64,000 nucleotides of DNA from Beta vulgaris subsp. vulgaris (GCF_026745355.1 NC_079206.1:5353044-5417043), one strand, 5' to 3'; numbered from the stretch's first letter, positions 21,896 to 35,177 are shown. Notes: generated by a model not told the origin, from the letters alone. Numbers and translations: made by a program.

Positions 21896-22180
21896 GTGGG
21901 CGTTTGGTTCATATAGTGGTATAGGTTTGGAATCAGGAATAAAATCAAGGTGGTATAGGTTTGGAACTTGATACCTAATACCATGTGTTTGGTTTTATTT
22001 GGGAATGGATTTTTTTCCTTCTGTTTGATACCTTGAGGTATTGGTATGAGCTGTTAATTTACTTTATGGGTTTGAGGTATTGATTTTAGATCTTTTAATT
22101 TTGTAAACAAACACTAGGTATGGGTTTTTCTCATTCTAAATCCATACCTCATACCAGAATCATATGAACCAAACGCTCCC
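21896..22180. mobile_element. PIF/Harbinger-type MITE
   Basis: Inverted termini of about 20 bp (gcgtttggttcatat and its complement, with two differences further out) bound a 285-bp body with further inner symmetry. The 3-bp sequence tga flanks both ends (21893-21895 and 22181-22183), fitting the 3-bp duplication of this superfamily. Non-coding. Confidence 0.78.
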
Positions 22181-22192
22181 TGAATTTCTGAG

Positions 22193-22934
22193 TGATAAGT
22201 CGATTTTTAGTAGCATATAGGTAGGTATTAAGTATCATTTTCATGAAGATTTTAATGCATATTAGGTGTAATTGCATGATTTGGGCATTCTTTTGAACCA
22301 TTATGTTATTTCGAGATACTTTCGGATCTTTCATGTGATTTTCAGGTTATTGAGGCCGGTTGTAACTAAGAGAACCTAATATGGTTCGTAGATGGTCTAG
22401 ATGGCGGTTTCCGGATGCGAGAAGATGAGTTTGAGTGCTTTTGAAGTTGAAGGAATGACGATATCAAAGATTACTCTCTTTGCGAGACCAAGCAGAAGTT
22501 CTTTTACCCACACACCAAGGCGCACGTCCAAGCAGGATCTCGCTTGCCTACGCACCAAGGCGCACGCCCAAGCAAGATCTCGTTTGCCCGTGCATAATTG
22601 TAACAAAAGCGTCTAAAACCTTCTGTTTCGATCGCACCCCCAAGCAACTTCTTGCTTGCCCGTGCACGGTCCTGCACGCCCGTGCAGCTTTTCGCTCGAC
22701 CGTGCACACTGTTGCCCGATTAATTTCGCGGTTTTTAATTATTTCTTTTTTTTTTAGTTTATGAAAACGATATTAGGTTTTATTAAACATACTTTTCAGT
22801 ACTTTTTTTATTATTAGAGAATAGATTATTATTTTTTAGAGAGCTTTTGAGAGGAAACTCCATTATTGAACCTTGAATTCTACAAGTTTGATTCATTCAA
22901 GTAAAGACTAAGTTTTTCTAATCTCTTCTTTTCC

Positions 22935-22991
<57 letters not shown>

Positions 22992-23003
22992 TATTATTTA
23001 TTA

Positions 23004-23043
<40 letters not shown>

Positions 23044-23785
23044 TTTCAATATTTATTATTTGCTTTGTTATTTCAATTATGAGTGAGTAGTCTTATAATC
23101 TAGGATTAAGTTGAATCCTAGCAATGATTAATACATGAATTCCTCCATTAATCCCAAGTTGATGTGATTAATTGTTCTTGCTTGACTGAATTATTCTTAT
23201 TTTCATTATCATACTAAGGATATGATTTTGAATTGATTCTTTATGTCTTATTTTCAATGGGAATTGAATTTAGGTGGATTTGTTGATTCGATCAAGAGTA
23301 TGAATATCTCTATGGGAATAAGTAGATAGGATTACTAGGAATTTATTTGTGATGCCATGTTTAATGTCTCTTTCTTGCATGATTCCATGAGAATAGGTTT
23401 GATTGCTTGTTTAGAGTAGCCATTGGTACTCGGGAGACATCTTTTGTAGTTATAGAGTGCATTACTCCTTTTGAATCGTTGATTATATTTATTGGGATGG
23501 AAATTATTCATGTATTATTCGTGCTAGTGGGGATGCTTAATTCTAGATGTCTTTATTGATTGATTATACCTTGTGTTCTTAGTAGTCGTCATAGTTTAGT
23601 GTTAGAATTAGTTCAACACCTTTTTCATCATTGTTTGTCACTTGTTTAGTTAAATTGAGTCGAGATTTCTAGTGTTTGATACTGTTTGTCCCTGTGGATT
23701 CGATCGACCTTGACTTAATACCTTGCTACATAGTTAGGAGGTTAGTTAGGAATTTATTTTTGTTAGGTGCGCGACACGCCTATCA
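22193..23785 (+). mobile_element. Solo LTR, 1.6 kb
   Basis: A TG...CA sequence (tgataagtcgattttta to gacacgcctatca) is flanked by a perfect 5-bp duplication ctgag (22188-22192 and 23786-23790). No internal domain, primer site or second LTR is present, so it is a recombinant solo LTR. The 3' part carries ccctgtggattcgatcgacc, a phrase I associate with Ty3-type LTR ends; the superfamily is an inference. It contains a degenerate 40-bp repeat at 22513-22592 and a (TTA)n tract. Confidence 0.85.
22936..23041. repeat. (TTA)n microsatellite
   Basis: About 35 TTA units with two short interruptions, inside the solo LTR. Confidence 0.95.
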
Positions 23786-24126
23786 CTGAGTATGATTGAG
23801 TTTGAGTTTATGGGTAAGATTGAGTTTGGGTTTCTGGGTTTGTTGGATTTTTATTTTGTTGGGGATGATGAAGGGAGGTGGTGTTTTGGTGGAGGAAGGG
23901 AAGAGAGACGTACATATAAGATTAGTTTTTTTAAAAATTGTAAGTTGCAGCCAGATAATCGTCAAAATAAACAATATGCAATTTAACTGTGCAAGTAACA
24001 CTTTTTTCTTACACATGTTGAACAAAAAAAATGTCTCGTTTATTGGGGATTGGGGAGGCATCGTTTCCCAAACACTAATTTATCATTTTTTAGTATTCTA
24101 AAATGATAGTTTAGTTGTAATTTATA

Positions 24127-25798
24127 CTCGTTTCACTTTTTTTATTTGCTACATTGTTACTTAGGGAATAAAGCTACTAATTTTGACTAATTATTGTAAT
24201 TATTTTATAAGTAAATATAGAGTCATCTGTGGTCTTGCTAGATTTGTCTCGACATGTAGATTCATAATGTTAAATTTTTATAATATTTACTGTTAGGATT
24301 CTATTTTAAATACCGCAAGTGTACGGTGTCATAGCACATACAGGTCGAACTCAGGAAGGTGCAAGATTAGTCACTACTTGATTCTAGATTATAAAATAGA
24401 TAGTTACACAATCCAAAAGTGGGGAATAAACTATAGACTAAGGATAAACTAATAACAGAATCGAACAACTATGTGAAAAGATAATTAAAACACTAAGATT
24501 AAGCATCACCACTAATATGAATTGATCGAACCATAACTCGCTTCCCAATTATTCAATTATAACTTAGGTGAGAATGACATTCCCTTATGACTTAACAATA
24601 GAGCACAATTGCGAACCGAAACTAAATCCTAAGTCATTTATCAATACCTAAATCTCACTTTCATGATAAGAAAAGGCCTAACCAACGTTGATGTCTCCCA
24701 TTTTCATGACATACATACACAACTAGAAACATTAAGAGCCAATGTCAAGTAAGACCCAATTCCAATTCTCGGTTTATTCTCATGGAAGAATTTGAATTAG
24801 TGACAAGGTGATCCTAACTAAGACCCAACTTTCGTTGATGAACTCAATTGCGAGAATAACAATTTAGGAAGCAAACATATAATCCTAATCCCTACTCCAA
24901 CTTTCGTTGACAATATAAATTAGGACTAAAATGAGATGCAAAATTGACTACGATAACAACCTTGTCAAACCCTAAGCCTATAATTCAATAAAATGGGAAT
25001 TAAAGCAACAATTTACATGATCAATCCATAATAGGGCTCAACTTAACCTTAGATAGAAAAACTACTCACTAATCATGGCATTGAAAATAATAAACATAAG
25101 TAAAGACATGATTAAAAAGATCAGAGAGAGAGAAAAGAGTAAAACTTATTGATAGCGCTTGAACTGTAGAGGAATCCCAAAATACTTGATCAAATTAATC
25201 TTCAAAACTCTCAAGTGTTTCTCTAAAAAACTGAATTTAGGGCTAAAACTAATAATAACGTGCATAATTGAATAATAAGAAACATCCTCTATTTACATTT
25301 TTCAAGAAAAAAGGAACTAAAAATGAAAAAAACGCGAAAATAACATAATAAAACTGATGTCTATGAATCCGCGAGTCGAGGTAAGCTCCCGACACTCCAC
25401 CGCGAGTTGCGCTCAAGACCGCGACTCGTGGTGAACTGAATCTTCTTTTTTTTCTTCCTTGGACTCTTCGAACTCGGCTTCCAACGCAATTTGACCTTGT
25501 AGGAGGCCCAAATACCTCCCTTTTGGACTCTACAACATATTCTTGGTGCTATAAGGCTTCTAAGTGAACCACAATGCATACTTCTCTCATAGTTTGATAT
25601 TTTTTCTCGAATCCTATCACTTTGGATACAAATCTTAACAAATCAATCCAAATTATACCATGATCTCCCTGAACATACATCAAAATAAGAACAAAATACG
25701 GGCTTAACATTTACTTAAACGAAATAAGATATATTAAAGATTTAATAATGACTTGAAAACCGTGTACAACAATGTAGCAAATAAAAAAGCAAAAGGAG
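24127..25798. mobile_element. Stowaway-like MITE split by a solo LTR
   Basis: Ends of about 30 bp (left ctcgtttcactttttttatt, right ending aaaaaagcaaaaggag) are imperfect inverted repeats sharing atttgctacattgtt. TA flanks both sides (24125-24126 and 25799-25800). The original element was about 250 bp; the rest is the LTR at 24291-25709. Confidence 0.78.
24291..25709. mobile_element. Solo LTR, 1.4 kb, inside a MITE
   Basis: The sequence starts tgttaggattc and ends gggcttaaca, flanked by a perfect 5-bp duplication tttac (24286-24290 and 25710-25714). No internal domain was seen. Orientation and family are uncertain. Confidence 0.8.
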
Positions 25799-26681
25799 TA
25801 ATATATCTTTGTCTTTGAGAAGTCATCACGTATCATATAGATCTACGAATACAACAAAACTGAATGCTCGTGATAAGCAAGTTGAATTCGTCAGGTAGAT
25901 ATAAAGAACATATTCTTTGGGGATCTCTGCCAGCCGTGCCAAGAAGTGCATTGAGTTGTACCGTGTTCTTTGCCAGCTGAAGTATTAACATAAACTACTC
26001 CCGGTTCTTAATAGAATCTCTTATATGCTTGATCAAATTCTATGACGTGTTTGATAGATTTCGATAGATTTGACATCTTTGAAGGACCGAGTAGTAACAT
26101 TTTTGGTAAATTCTCATTTATAAATTATAATTTCAAATGTGGACTGTTTATATCTCGTGAGTCGTAATGACCATAAAAAATGTTTAATATATAACCTTAA
26201 TAACGAAATTTTTAGCTTCCTCCGTTAATTGCGCTATTTAGGATTTTTATTAATGTAAAACTTTTTCATTTTTTAGAATTTTTTTTTTCTACCTCAAACC
26301 ATAGCCTCTATTAGTAGTTTTTGACGGGTATTCCGTGGATTTTGACAAGTGAAAAGCTCCATTCTTTATGTTTTTTCTCATTGGATGAATTTTGCTTGTT
26401 TTTTAGGTTTATAATAATACGTGCTACTTCTGGAGGAACTTTTTCTCTCTCGAAAGGTAGGATTGCCTCCTCTTTTTGCAAGAGGCCTTTCTTTGTCTTT
26501 TAGGACTAAGGGCCTGTTCTCCTAGCTTATTTCCAGTTTAGTTCAGTTCAACTCCCATCAGTTCAGTTCAGTTCAACTCCAATCAGTTCAGTTCAGTTCA
26601 GTTCAGTTCAGCTCCATTCTTTTATAACCATTTTGTTAAATATTATTATTATGTTGGTATAATTTATTTTACTAATTACTC

Positions 26682-26722
<41 letters not shown>

Positions 26723-26863
26723 TAAATATATATCATTACTATTAAGTAGAAAAAATGCAGTTCCTTGTTCATGGGGAGAAAATCTCTCTTATGGAGGAAG
26801 AGCACGCGTGTCAACACATTACGACTTAAGCTATTAATCGGATCATATAGGCCTTCGGGCTAC
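25799..26863. other. Unassigned DNA with two microsatellites
   Basis: No gene is supported. It holds an (AGTTC)n tract at about 26535-26610 preceded by gggcctgttctcc, a phrase common at plant MITE ends, and a (TTA)n tract at about 26684-26721. Confidence 0.5.
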
Positions 26864-28335
26864 CAGTGGCGGATCTATGCTTAGTCACAGTTGGTCACGT
26901 GACCAACTATTATTTTGGAAAAAAAAAATTAAAACTTTCTCTCTCCTTCACTGACAGAAAAAAAACACCGCCCTTTTCTGGGTTTTCTCTCTCTCTCACG
27001 TCTCTTTCTCTTCCTCTCACCTTCAACCTCAAGTTGTTAACTAAAATTCTTGAATTTTGTTTACATGAATATCCTTTTTCATTCAAATCTTCAACTAAAA
27101 TTATCATCTCATCTTGATCTACCGATTGATACCCGTTTTGTATTTTTCAGAGATGAAAAATTATCATTCAAAACCCTAGAATTTGGGGGAAAACTCGTAA
27201 GTATGGTGATTGATGAAGTGAAACTCGGCGAAATTCTTCTTCTTCAAATCATCCTCTTGAATCTCCTATTTTTCACAAGTTAGGCTTTTCTTTATACGTA
27301 TTTTTTTTGAAATTAGATGATTTTGATTCGAGAATTCTCTGATTTGTTGTTATTTGTTCATGGACCACAGAGGCTTCAGAATTTAGGGACTTTGTCTAGT
27401 ATGAGGTTGGTGATAATTCTAAAGATTCAGTAAAGGGCTTGGAATTTCCCATATTGTTCATGGACCGATGGACCACAGAGGCTTAAGAAATTTAGGGACT
27501 TATGTTTACTTGTTCATATGTAATATGTTGACAAACCATTTGTTAGCTGAAAGACATTATTCTTTCTCCTTGATTTTATACAGATGCTGAATTGTTTGTT
27601 TGGCACTTTGCTTTTTGCTTCCATGATTAACGAAAATTTTAATTTCAAAATCTCAACTATGGTAGGATTGATGAATTGGTGTTCTTTGCAAGCTTGAAGG
27701 GGCAGTTTGAAATTGTAATTCACCATTATATTCAGGTAAAATCATTTGAACTATTTTATTGTTTGCTTACTGGGGTATACGGTTCTTTGATGATTGCGTA
27801 CATTAGAGTGGCTTTCTTTTGCTGTTGGGTATTCATTTGCTTGATGTTGCGACAGATTGGCAGCTGTTTCTCAGTTGTTGATTTTATTGAATGAACTGTG
27901 GTTAGTTTTCGTCGTATTTTTGATCCGTCTATTGCTTATAATTCTATACTTTGTTGTATACTATCCTTTTCTGATGATTTTTGGCATTTTCATGTTGTGG
28001 CTATGCTATGATATTGGGGGTATTTTGTGATTCTTGTTGATACATCAATAGTTTGATGTGATTATTTGTGGAGATAAAGTGACTTCACTCGGAATCGTGT
28101 ATATTGCAAGTTTAGAGCAATTGTAACTGGCATATAGAATATAGTGCTAGCCTTGGTTCTCCAATTACAAGTTAATTAAGTTATTTTTTTCTTTTAACTG
28201 AATTTATGTCGTATCCATTTTTAAAATTTTAATTTTGACGTTTTCCATCCCTGGACCCATATGACCGTCCCTATATCCGTTTCCGTGCTACCTAGAGTGT
28301 GACCAACTATTCCCAGATTCCTGGATCCGCCACTG
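26864..28335. mobile_element. hAT element, 1.5 kb, no transposase
   Basis: Inverted ends cagtggcggatct and ggatccgccactg are flanked by a perfect 8-bp duplication cgggctac (26856-26863 and 28336-28343). Subterminal sequence gtgaccaacta occurs at both sides (direct at 26899 and 28301). The interior has a CT-rich stretch and short ORFs with no transposase motif. A phrase containing atggaccacagaggctt is repeated at 27360 and 27470, so part of the body is duplicated. Confidence 0.92.
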
Positions 28336-28349
28336 CGGGCTACCACATA

Positions 28350-28703
28350 CTCCTTCTATCCCATAATACTCTTTACACTTTCCTTTTTTATTTGTCACAG
28401 AATACTCTTTCCACTTCTATTTTGGGATATGGTCCACTATTATTTTAATCATTCTACCTTTTAACTATATTGGCCCACACTTTCTCTCCTCCAAATAAAA
28501 TAATACCACCACTTTTATTACCTGCCAACTCTAACTATGGCCCACATTATCTCTCCTTAAAATAAAATACTACTTCTTTTACTAACTACTAACTCCTATC
28601 ACATCTACTTTTTAATAAAATAACAATTGATAATCAAACAATAACTTATTATATAAAACTACGTGCCTTGATAAGTATCAAGAGTATTTTGAGACAGAGC
28701 TGG
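28350..28703. mobile_element. Stowaway-like MITE
   Basis: Left end ctccttctatcccataatac and right end, the complement of ccagctctgtctcaaaatac, are imperfect inverted repeats with TA on each side (28348-28349 and 28704-28705). Non-coding. Confidence 0.7.
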
Positions 28704-28705
28704 TA

Positions 28706-30588
28706 TAAAATTATGGTCAACAACTTGGAGGTATTGTTGAGCGGCTTAAGGCATTGGTTTGCTTAATCAACTATACGAGAAGATTGTATTGCAATTTGTT
28801 ATTTTTGATCGACCTATCTTCGTAATAAAAGGAGTAGAGAACACATAGCTCTATTCTTTAAGAAGTGAAACACAGAGAAAGTAGGGAATACAAAGGAGTT
28901 TAGAGAGAAAGTGACCACTTATACAACCAATCAAGTTTGAGTATTAGATAAAGAGAATAGATGAAACAATTAAATGAAGGCAAAGATGTTATAAATGTGA
29001 AGTATTTCTTTACTACTTTGAGCTATGTGTCACTTAATTTCACTTTTCTGTAAAAGAAAAATGTGTCACTTATTATAAAAAAAACGAAAGAAGCATTATG
29101 CTAAAATTGATTAAGGAGACTTGTGAGAAGAGTCCCATAGCAAAGAAGAGACAGTTGGTCAACCCCTTTTGTAACAACGCGCTCTTCCAAGCTGCTAATG
29201 AAACACACTCAATATACATAAACTATAATTAACTCTCTTAAATAAATTACTTCACAGCTAGCAAAAACATATTCTTACATACACAAATAACTCGACCAAA
29301 TTCCCAAATATTATATACAATGAAATATCAGTAACTACTCTTGAATTAAGTATCTAAATACAACTTAATCCTTAATTTATGCGACATCTTTATCTTGCTC
29401 TACTTCCAATTTCGAGCTCTGAATATCAAACCTGGAAATTGAGGGAAAAAATACAAAACAAACAAAATTCCAAAATGAGTTAAAACTCGTAACCTTTACT
29501 TCAGCCCGTTTTAAATATTTTATTTGTCAAATCATTTCTTTCCGTTACAACGCTGGCATAGCTCATTATATAAACAAATCAGTGGCAAGTACACGATTTG
29601 GACAAACGCTGCCTCTAAGGTTCGTTATGGAATATGGAGCCCAACAATACTACCCCCAAGGTTCGTTATGGAACGTAGCCGACCATATCAAGTCAAAAGA
29701 GTAACCATCCTCCACCCATACATTGCCCACTTTATATTTTCTATTCATAAATTAAGCCAGCAAAACATTTGTGTATTTATATTATCCAATAATGTTTCCA
29801 CAATAAGCACATTTATAACTATGGTCATAGTACGAACTTATTTATCAAAAACTGAATAAAGAGATCCACACAGAGAACGACATGAGCAAATGACTTTACT
29901 GAACCTAAAAGTTCTCTAAATCGCAATCCAATTCCAACAACACAATCCCCTTCATAATCCCGAATGATACTTCACTTCAAAATCATCCTCCAATAATCAC
30001 CTCACACCAATAACCATGATTAATAGGATCCTCACTAAATAAGAACTAATCTAAACTAAATCTCCCAAATAGAAACTAACTAAATATATTACTAGTAGTA
30101 ACAATCACTAACAAATTAAACTAAACTCACATAAGAATTTATAACCCATACTCTTTTCCAAAAACACTAGAACATTAACTGAACTTCCCAATCAACTACA
30201 AACTACTCCTACTGATTTACTAAACACAACTAGCAACAATGCATGACGCCGCATCAACAACAACAATAATACCATCAACACCAACAACACAACATCAACC
30301 ACAACAACAGAAGAACAAGAACCCAACAACACCACCGCCACAACAATAACTAAAACAACAATAACAATACAAGAGGAAAGGGGAGACAAGAACAGTACCT
30401 GACGCACGACGGCGACAACAGGAAGCCACGCAGCAGCAACGAAATTTCAAAGGAGAAAGAATAAGGCAGCAAAAACAACAACCTAGCAGCAAGGAAAGGA
30501 GAGAGTGAGAAACACGCACGGTGAATCGCGCAAGAACGACGACGACGGCACCGGCAAGCAGCAGTAACACTGACCAACCGGAAGCAAC
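28706..30588. other. Unassigned DNA, CAACAA-rich toward the right
   Basis: No gene is supported. A phrase containing aaggttcgttatggaa is repeated at 29618 and 29660. From 30230 the DNA is a degenerate CAACAA tract, read on the minus strand as short valine/leucine-rich ORFs. The segment continues, after later insertions are removed, at 41705-42070 and 43563-43858. Confidence 0.45.
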
Positions 30589-30642
30589 TGTAGAATTTTA
30601 GAAGAGAAAAAAGAGAAAATTAGAAAGAATTAGAAAGACTAA
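30589..30642 (-). mobile_element. Solo LTR of the TRIM/LARD family, distal fragment
   Basis: It is the last ~54 bp of the LTR (minus strand, ending attctaca), separated from the rest at 41472-41699 by the copia insertion. The two parts join to about 278 bp. The outer flanks carry a perfect 5-bp duplication gcaac (30584-30588 and 41700-41704), showing one LTR insertion that predates the copia element. Confidence 0.88.
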
Positions 30643-32008
30643 TGTTGAACCCTAGTTTTGATAATGACAAATAAACAAAGGAACAAACTAAGTAGTGAAC
30701 TAATGAATTATTTAAGTGTATGGTGTCTAAGGTATCAATGCAAGGAACTGGGAGAATACGAAGTCAATGAAGAAGTCAAGAGAGGATTTCAAAGGCTAAG
30801 TAAAGAAGTTTCTATGTTGATACTGGAGCAAGCATTGGATCAAGAATAATAGAAGCTAGGCGTTTTATTTTCTAGTTCCAATGTAAAGGAACAAAGAAAG
30901 AATGGTAAGGAACTGTGGCAGAATATTTGAGAATGAAGCGTTTGTTCCTTTGTAAGGAACAAACTAGTGGCACTTAGAAATATGTTAAAGGAACTGAACT
31001 AATATAAGGAACTAGACTTAGGCGTGTACTAGTGAACGGTTAAAAGATAATGGAGTAAGTCATGCCTAGATTATAGGAAATTAGTTATTTCTAATTTCAA
31101 ATGATAAAATCAGTTTTAAAAAGAAAATCTGTTTTGGAAAAGATTTTATTTTTCGGAAAATAAGAAAATAAATATCCGGTTGTTAGAAAGATTTTATTTC
31201 AAAGATATTATTTTCTTAAAGATTAGAAATTCAGATTTAAAGATAAAAAGAGTTTATAAAAACTGATTTTCGGATAATGCTCAAGGAACTCCTATTATTA
31301 GGAGTAATGGCTGCATTTTATCCACGTTCATTTATAGTTCATGGGATCATGGGACATGATGTAAAACGTGTTCCTTAGGGGAAGGAACATCATGGGTAAA
31401 TGGATTAAAACGTGTACTCTAACATTAATCCCACGTTCTTCATGATTAACACTATAAATATAGAAGTCTAGATAAGTTCCAAATTGTGTCTGACTAAGTA
31501 ATTAAGTGAGTTTAACTTATTAAGTGTCAGTGCCTTCATTCTCTCATAATAGCCATTTGTTCTTTGCCTTCTTACTCTAATTCCACTAAGCTTATTTCGA
31601 TCAATTGTATTTTGGTTTTTGGGGTAAGGGAACTTTGAGTGAAGTTCTGTAAGAGAAAGGCTTTGAGTGAAGCTTGTATGTGTGAGAAAACTTCGAGTGA
31701 AGTTGAGAGGAACTGCTGTTAAGGGAACAGTGGTTCAGGAACTTGAGTTTAGGAACTCAAGGTGTGGCTCGAGTTAGAATTAGGTTGTAACAGAGTTGTT
31801 TGGCCTAATTAGTGAAAGTGTTGAGTTTAAAATCCCTAGTGGTCGAGGTTGTTTCTTCTTGTTGGGCCCAAGAAGTTTTTCCTCGTAAAAATCCCTTGTG
31901 TTCCTTTAGCTTGTTTATTCGTTTAAGTTTTAATTTCCGCAAAAAGTTACGTTTATTTCTACACCTACAATTCACCCCCCCTCTTGTAGTGTTCCTAGGG
32001 AAATAACA
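30643..32008 (+). repeat. 5' LTR of the copia element
   Basis: It starts TGTTGAACCC and ends AAATAACA. A TATA box (tataaata, about 31453) is a plausible promoter, about 550 bp before the LTR end. Two palindromes, gttcctt...aaggaac, occur at 30940-30964 (11-bp arms, 3-bp loop) and 31370-31388. Confidence 0.96.
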
Positions 32009-32010
32009 AT

Positions 32011-32022
32011 TGGTATCAGAGC
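32011..32022 (+). promoter_or_regulatory. Copia primer-binding site (tRNA-Met type)
   Basis: tggtatcagagc lies 2 bases after the 5' LTR. It matches the complement of plant initiator-tRNA-Met used by most copia elements. Confidence 0.92.
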
Positions 32023-32073
32023 TAGAACTCACGTAAGATAGGAAACCCTATTGAGGAAAAGATCCAAGGAACA

Positions 32074-33902
32074 ATGAATACCACCGAGAAACTTGAAGAA
32101 GGTTATTCCACTCAAAGGCCTCCTATGTTCAATGGGAAGTACTACAACTATTGGAAGAACCGCATGGAGATATTCATCAAAGCTAAAACTATCAGGTATG
32201 GAGAGTCATTGAAGTTGGTGATTTCGAAGTCACAACTACAAATGACAAAAATGAGGTAACTCTTAAACCCCTCTCTGATTATGACAAATCTGATTTTGAA
32301 AAAATGGAAGTAAATGCCATGGCTATTAAATATTGCATTGTGGACTTGGACCCCATGAACATAATAGGATCATGGGATGCAAATCCGCAAAGCAAATATG
32401 GGATTTACTAGAAGTAACCCACGAAGGAACTAATGAAGTTAAAAGATCGAAAATTGATTTACTTATGAATCAATATGAACTGTTCTGCATGAAATCCAAA
32501 GAAAGCATCCGAGACATGTTTACTCGTTTTACTAACATTATAAATGAGTTGGCTTCTCTTGGAAAGTTTATTTCATCTGAGGAACAGGTTCGAAAGGTTC
32601 TTAGGAGTCTTCCTAAGGACAGATGGATGGCTAAAGTCACGCTCTTCAAGAAACAAAAGACTTCACTAAGTTCAACTTAGAACAGCTGGCAGGGTCACTT
32701 ATGACTCATGAGCTTCACCTTGATACTGAATATGGTGAAAGCTCCAAATCAAAATCAATTGCTCTCAAAGCAGATGATGAAGATGATTCGGACTCTGAAG
32801 AAGAAGAAGCAGCCCTCATGGTTCGAAAATTTCGAAAGATGTACAGGAACATGAAGAATGGAAACTTCAAAGGTAAAACTAAGAAATTTTCTAACAAAGC
32901 TGCTTGTCATAAATGTGGAAGTACAGATCACTTCATCAAAGAATGTCCTCTTTGGGAAAAAGACAAAACCAAAGAAAGGAACAAGGAACGCTTTGCTGAA
33001 AGGAACAAAGAATCAAAAGCACCTTTCTCTAAGGCAAATGTGCGCAAAGCTATGATAGCTGCTTGGGGAGATTCAGAGACGGAAGAAGAAGAGGAACAAC
33101 CAACTGAAGAAACAGCAAACCTTTGCCTCATGGCAAACACTGACGAAAAAGAAGATGAAGAAAAATTGAGGTAAGTCAACATGGACTTGAGTCAGAACTA
33201 GATGGTAAAACTAGGACTGAAATATATGATCTTCTTTATGATGCAATTCTTGAATGTAGAGATGAACGTGAAAAACGTGAACAAACGGAACAAGCCTTAA
33301 AGGTTTGCAAGGAACACATAGAATGGCTTAAGAAAATGAGAACTGATGTCGAAACTAGATTTTTTGATTTGTTTGATAAAAACTTAAAAATCAAAGAATG
33401 TTATGAGAGTTTGAAAAATGAAAATTATCTAATTAATTTAGAGATTTCACACTTGAAGGAATTTGTCCCTGTTCTGAGTTCCTTTGATATAAGATCAACC
33501 CCTTTGAAAGGATACAGATCTGAGATTGAAAAAATAAATAAAGAGAAAAATATTTTAAAGGAACAGATCTGTAATCTTAAAAAGGAACTGGTTGTCGCAA
33601 GGAACAGAGGCAAAATCATGAAAGTTCCTAAGTGGATTGAGAAACCACAGACCAAAAGGAAGGAAGGTCTTGGTTTTGAAAACTACAAGAAAAGGAACAA
33701 GACAAAGAAATATGTTGATCTACCTAGTGATAAGTTCTGTATGTATTGTGGCAAGGTAGGTCATTACATAAATCAATGTCAACTAAAATCTGAGATGATT
33801 GGGAAAAATGTGACAATAAGTAAGAAAAAATGGGTTGTCAAAACAAATCCTAGTCAAGAACAGGAACCCACGAAAGATGGGGTTCCTTCAACTAACAACT
33901 AG
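32074..33902 (+). pseudogene. gag: Copia gag region, frameshifted
   Basis: The likely start is the ATG at 32074, 52 bases after the primer site. Early sequence matches the copia Gag N-terminus (MFNGKYYNYWKNRME). Two CCHC zinc knuckles are visible: CHKCGSTDHFIKEC (about 32907-32948) and CMYCGKVGHYINQC (about 33739-33780), with an acidic stretch between. Gag packages RNA in the cytoplasmic particle. The frame shifts near 32260, 32670 and 33175, so no intact product is made from this copy as sequenced. Confidence 0.85.
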
Positions 33903-34413
33903 TTGATTTTTGCAGGTTGGAGTGAGGGGAACAACACTTGGTATCTCGATAGTGGTTGTTCCAAGCACATGACAGGAGACAAAACGAAGTTTCTCTCACT
34001 CACAACCTATGAAGGTGGCAGTGTAACATTTGGTGATAATAAGAAAGGTAACATTGTTGCTATGGGTAAGGTCGGTAAGTCACCATTACACTCCATTGAA
34101 AATGTATTTTTAGTTGAAGGTCTAAAACATAATCTATTAAGCATTTCTCAATTCTGTGACAAAGGAAATACTGTAAAATTTGATAAGAAAAATGCTTAAT
34201 CATCAACATTAAAACTAAGAAGGTTATTTGGAAGGAACAAGGAAAGGGAACACATACATTGTGGATCTAGACCTTGTTCCTCAAATCAATTTAACTTGTC
34301 TTAGTGTTATTGAAGATGATTCACTTCTATGGCACAAGCGTCTAGGACATGCTAGCTTTTCATTACTTGAGAAACTTAGATCAAAAGACCTTGTTTTAGG
34401 ATTACCATTATAA
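33903..34413 (+). pseudogene. pol: Copia protease and GAG-pre-integrase region
   Basis: The aspartic protease motif DSGCSKHMTG (about 33948) follows a typical WYLDSG context. LWHKRLGHAS (about 34330) marks the GAG-pre-integrase domain. A short frame disruption lies near 34200, and another separates this from integrase near 34413. Confidence 0.88.
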
Positions 34414-35177
34414 AATTTCATATTGATCAAGTTTGTGATGCATGTGCACGAGGTAAACAAGTAAGATCCTCTTTCAAATCTAAAACGATTGTAAGTACCA
34501 CTAAACCATTAGAGTTAATTCATATGGACTTATGTGGACCCATGAGAATTCAAAGCAGAAGTGGAAAGAGGTATGTACTTGTGATTGTAGATGACTACTC
34601 TAGGTACACTTGGGTTATTTTTCTCTCTAGTAAAGATGAAACTTATGATGAGTTCCTTGTCTTTGCTAAAAGAGTTCAAAACCTAAGTGGACATAAAATA
34701 ATGCACATTAGATCAGATCATGGCAAGGAATTCGAAAATTATAAATTTGATGACCTAAGCAGAGATAATGGCCTAGATCATAATTTTTCTGCCCCTAGAA
34801 CACCACAACAAAATGGTGTTGTAGAAAGGAAAAATAGAACTTTGGAGGAAATGTCTAGAACCATGTTAATTGCTAGTGAACTTCCAAGGAACTTTTGGGC
34901 TGAAGCTGTTAATACTGCTTGTCACATAATTAATCGTGCCATGATGAGACCTATCATTAATAAAACTCCTTATGAACTTTACTTTGGAAAGAAACCAAAC
35001 ATCACCTATTTTAGAACATTTGGATGCAAATGTTATGTGCATAATAATGGAAAAGATAATCTTGGAAAATTTGATGCAAGGAGTGATGAAGCAACATTTT
35101 TAGGATACTCCTCACATAGTAAAGCTTATAGAGTATATAACAAGAGAACTATGTGTGTTGAAGAAACATTCATGTAA
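34414..35177 (+). pseudogene. pol: Copia integrase core, frame disrupted at both ends
   Basis: From 34524 the frame is open for 217 codons. It contains LVIVDDYSRYTWVIF, SDHGKEFEN and PQQNGVVERKNRTLEE, which supply the D-D-E catalytic residues. The upstream zinc-binding cysteines lie before 34524 in another frame. The integrase inserts the cDNA in the nucleus. Confidence 0.92.

Noticed and set aside
29370..29440. Possible terminal exon on the minus strand (acceptor then a short frame ending VEQDKDVA)
   Set aside because: Only about 17 codons, no upstream exon found, and the surroundings look repetitive.
30192..30577. Minus-strand Val/Leu/Cys-rich ORFs
   Set aside because: They are readings of a CAACAA-type repeat; no start context, splice signal or known motif.
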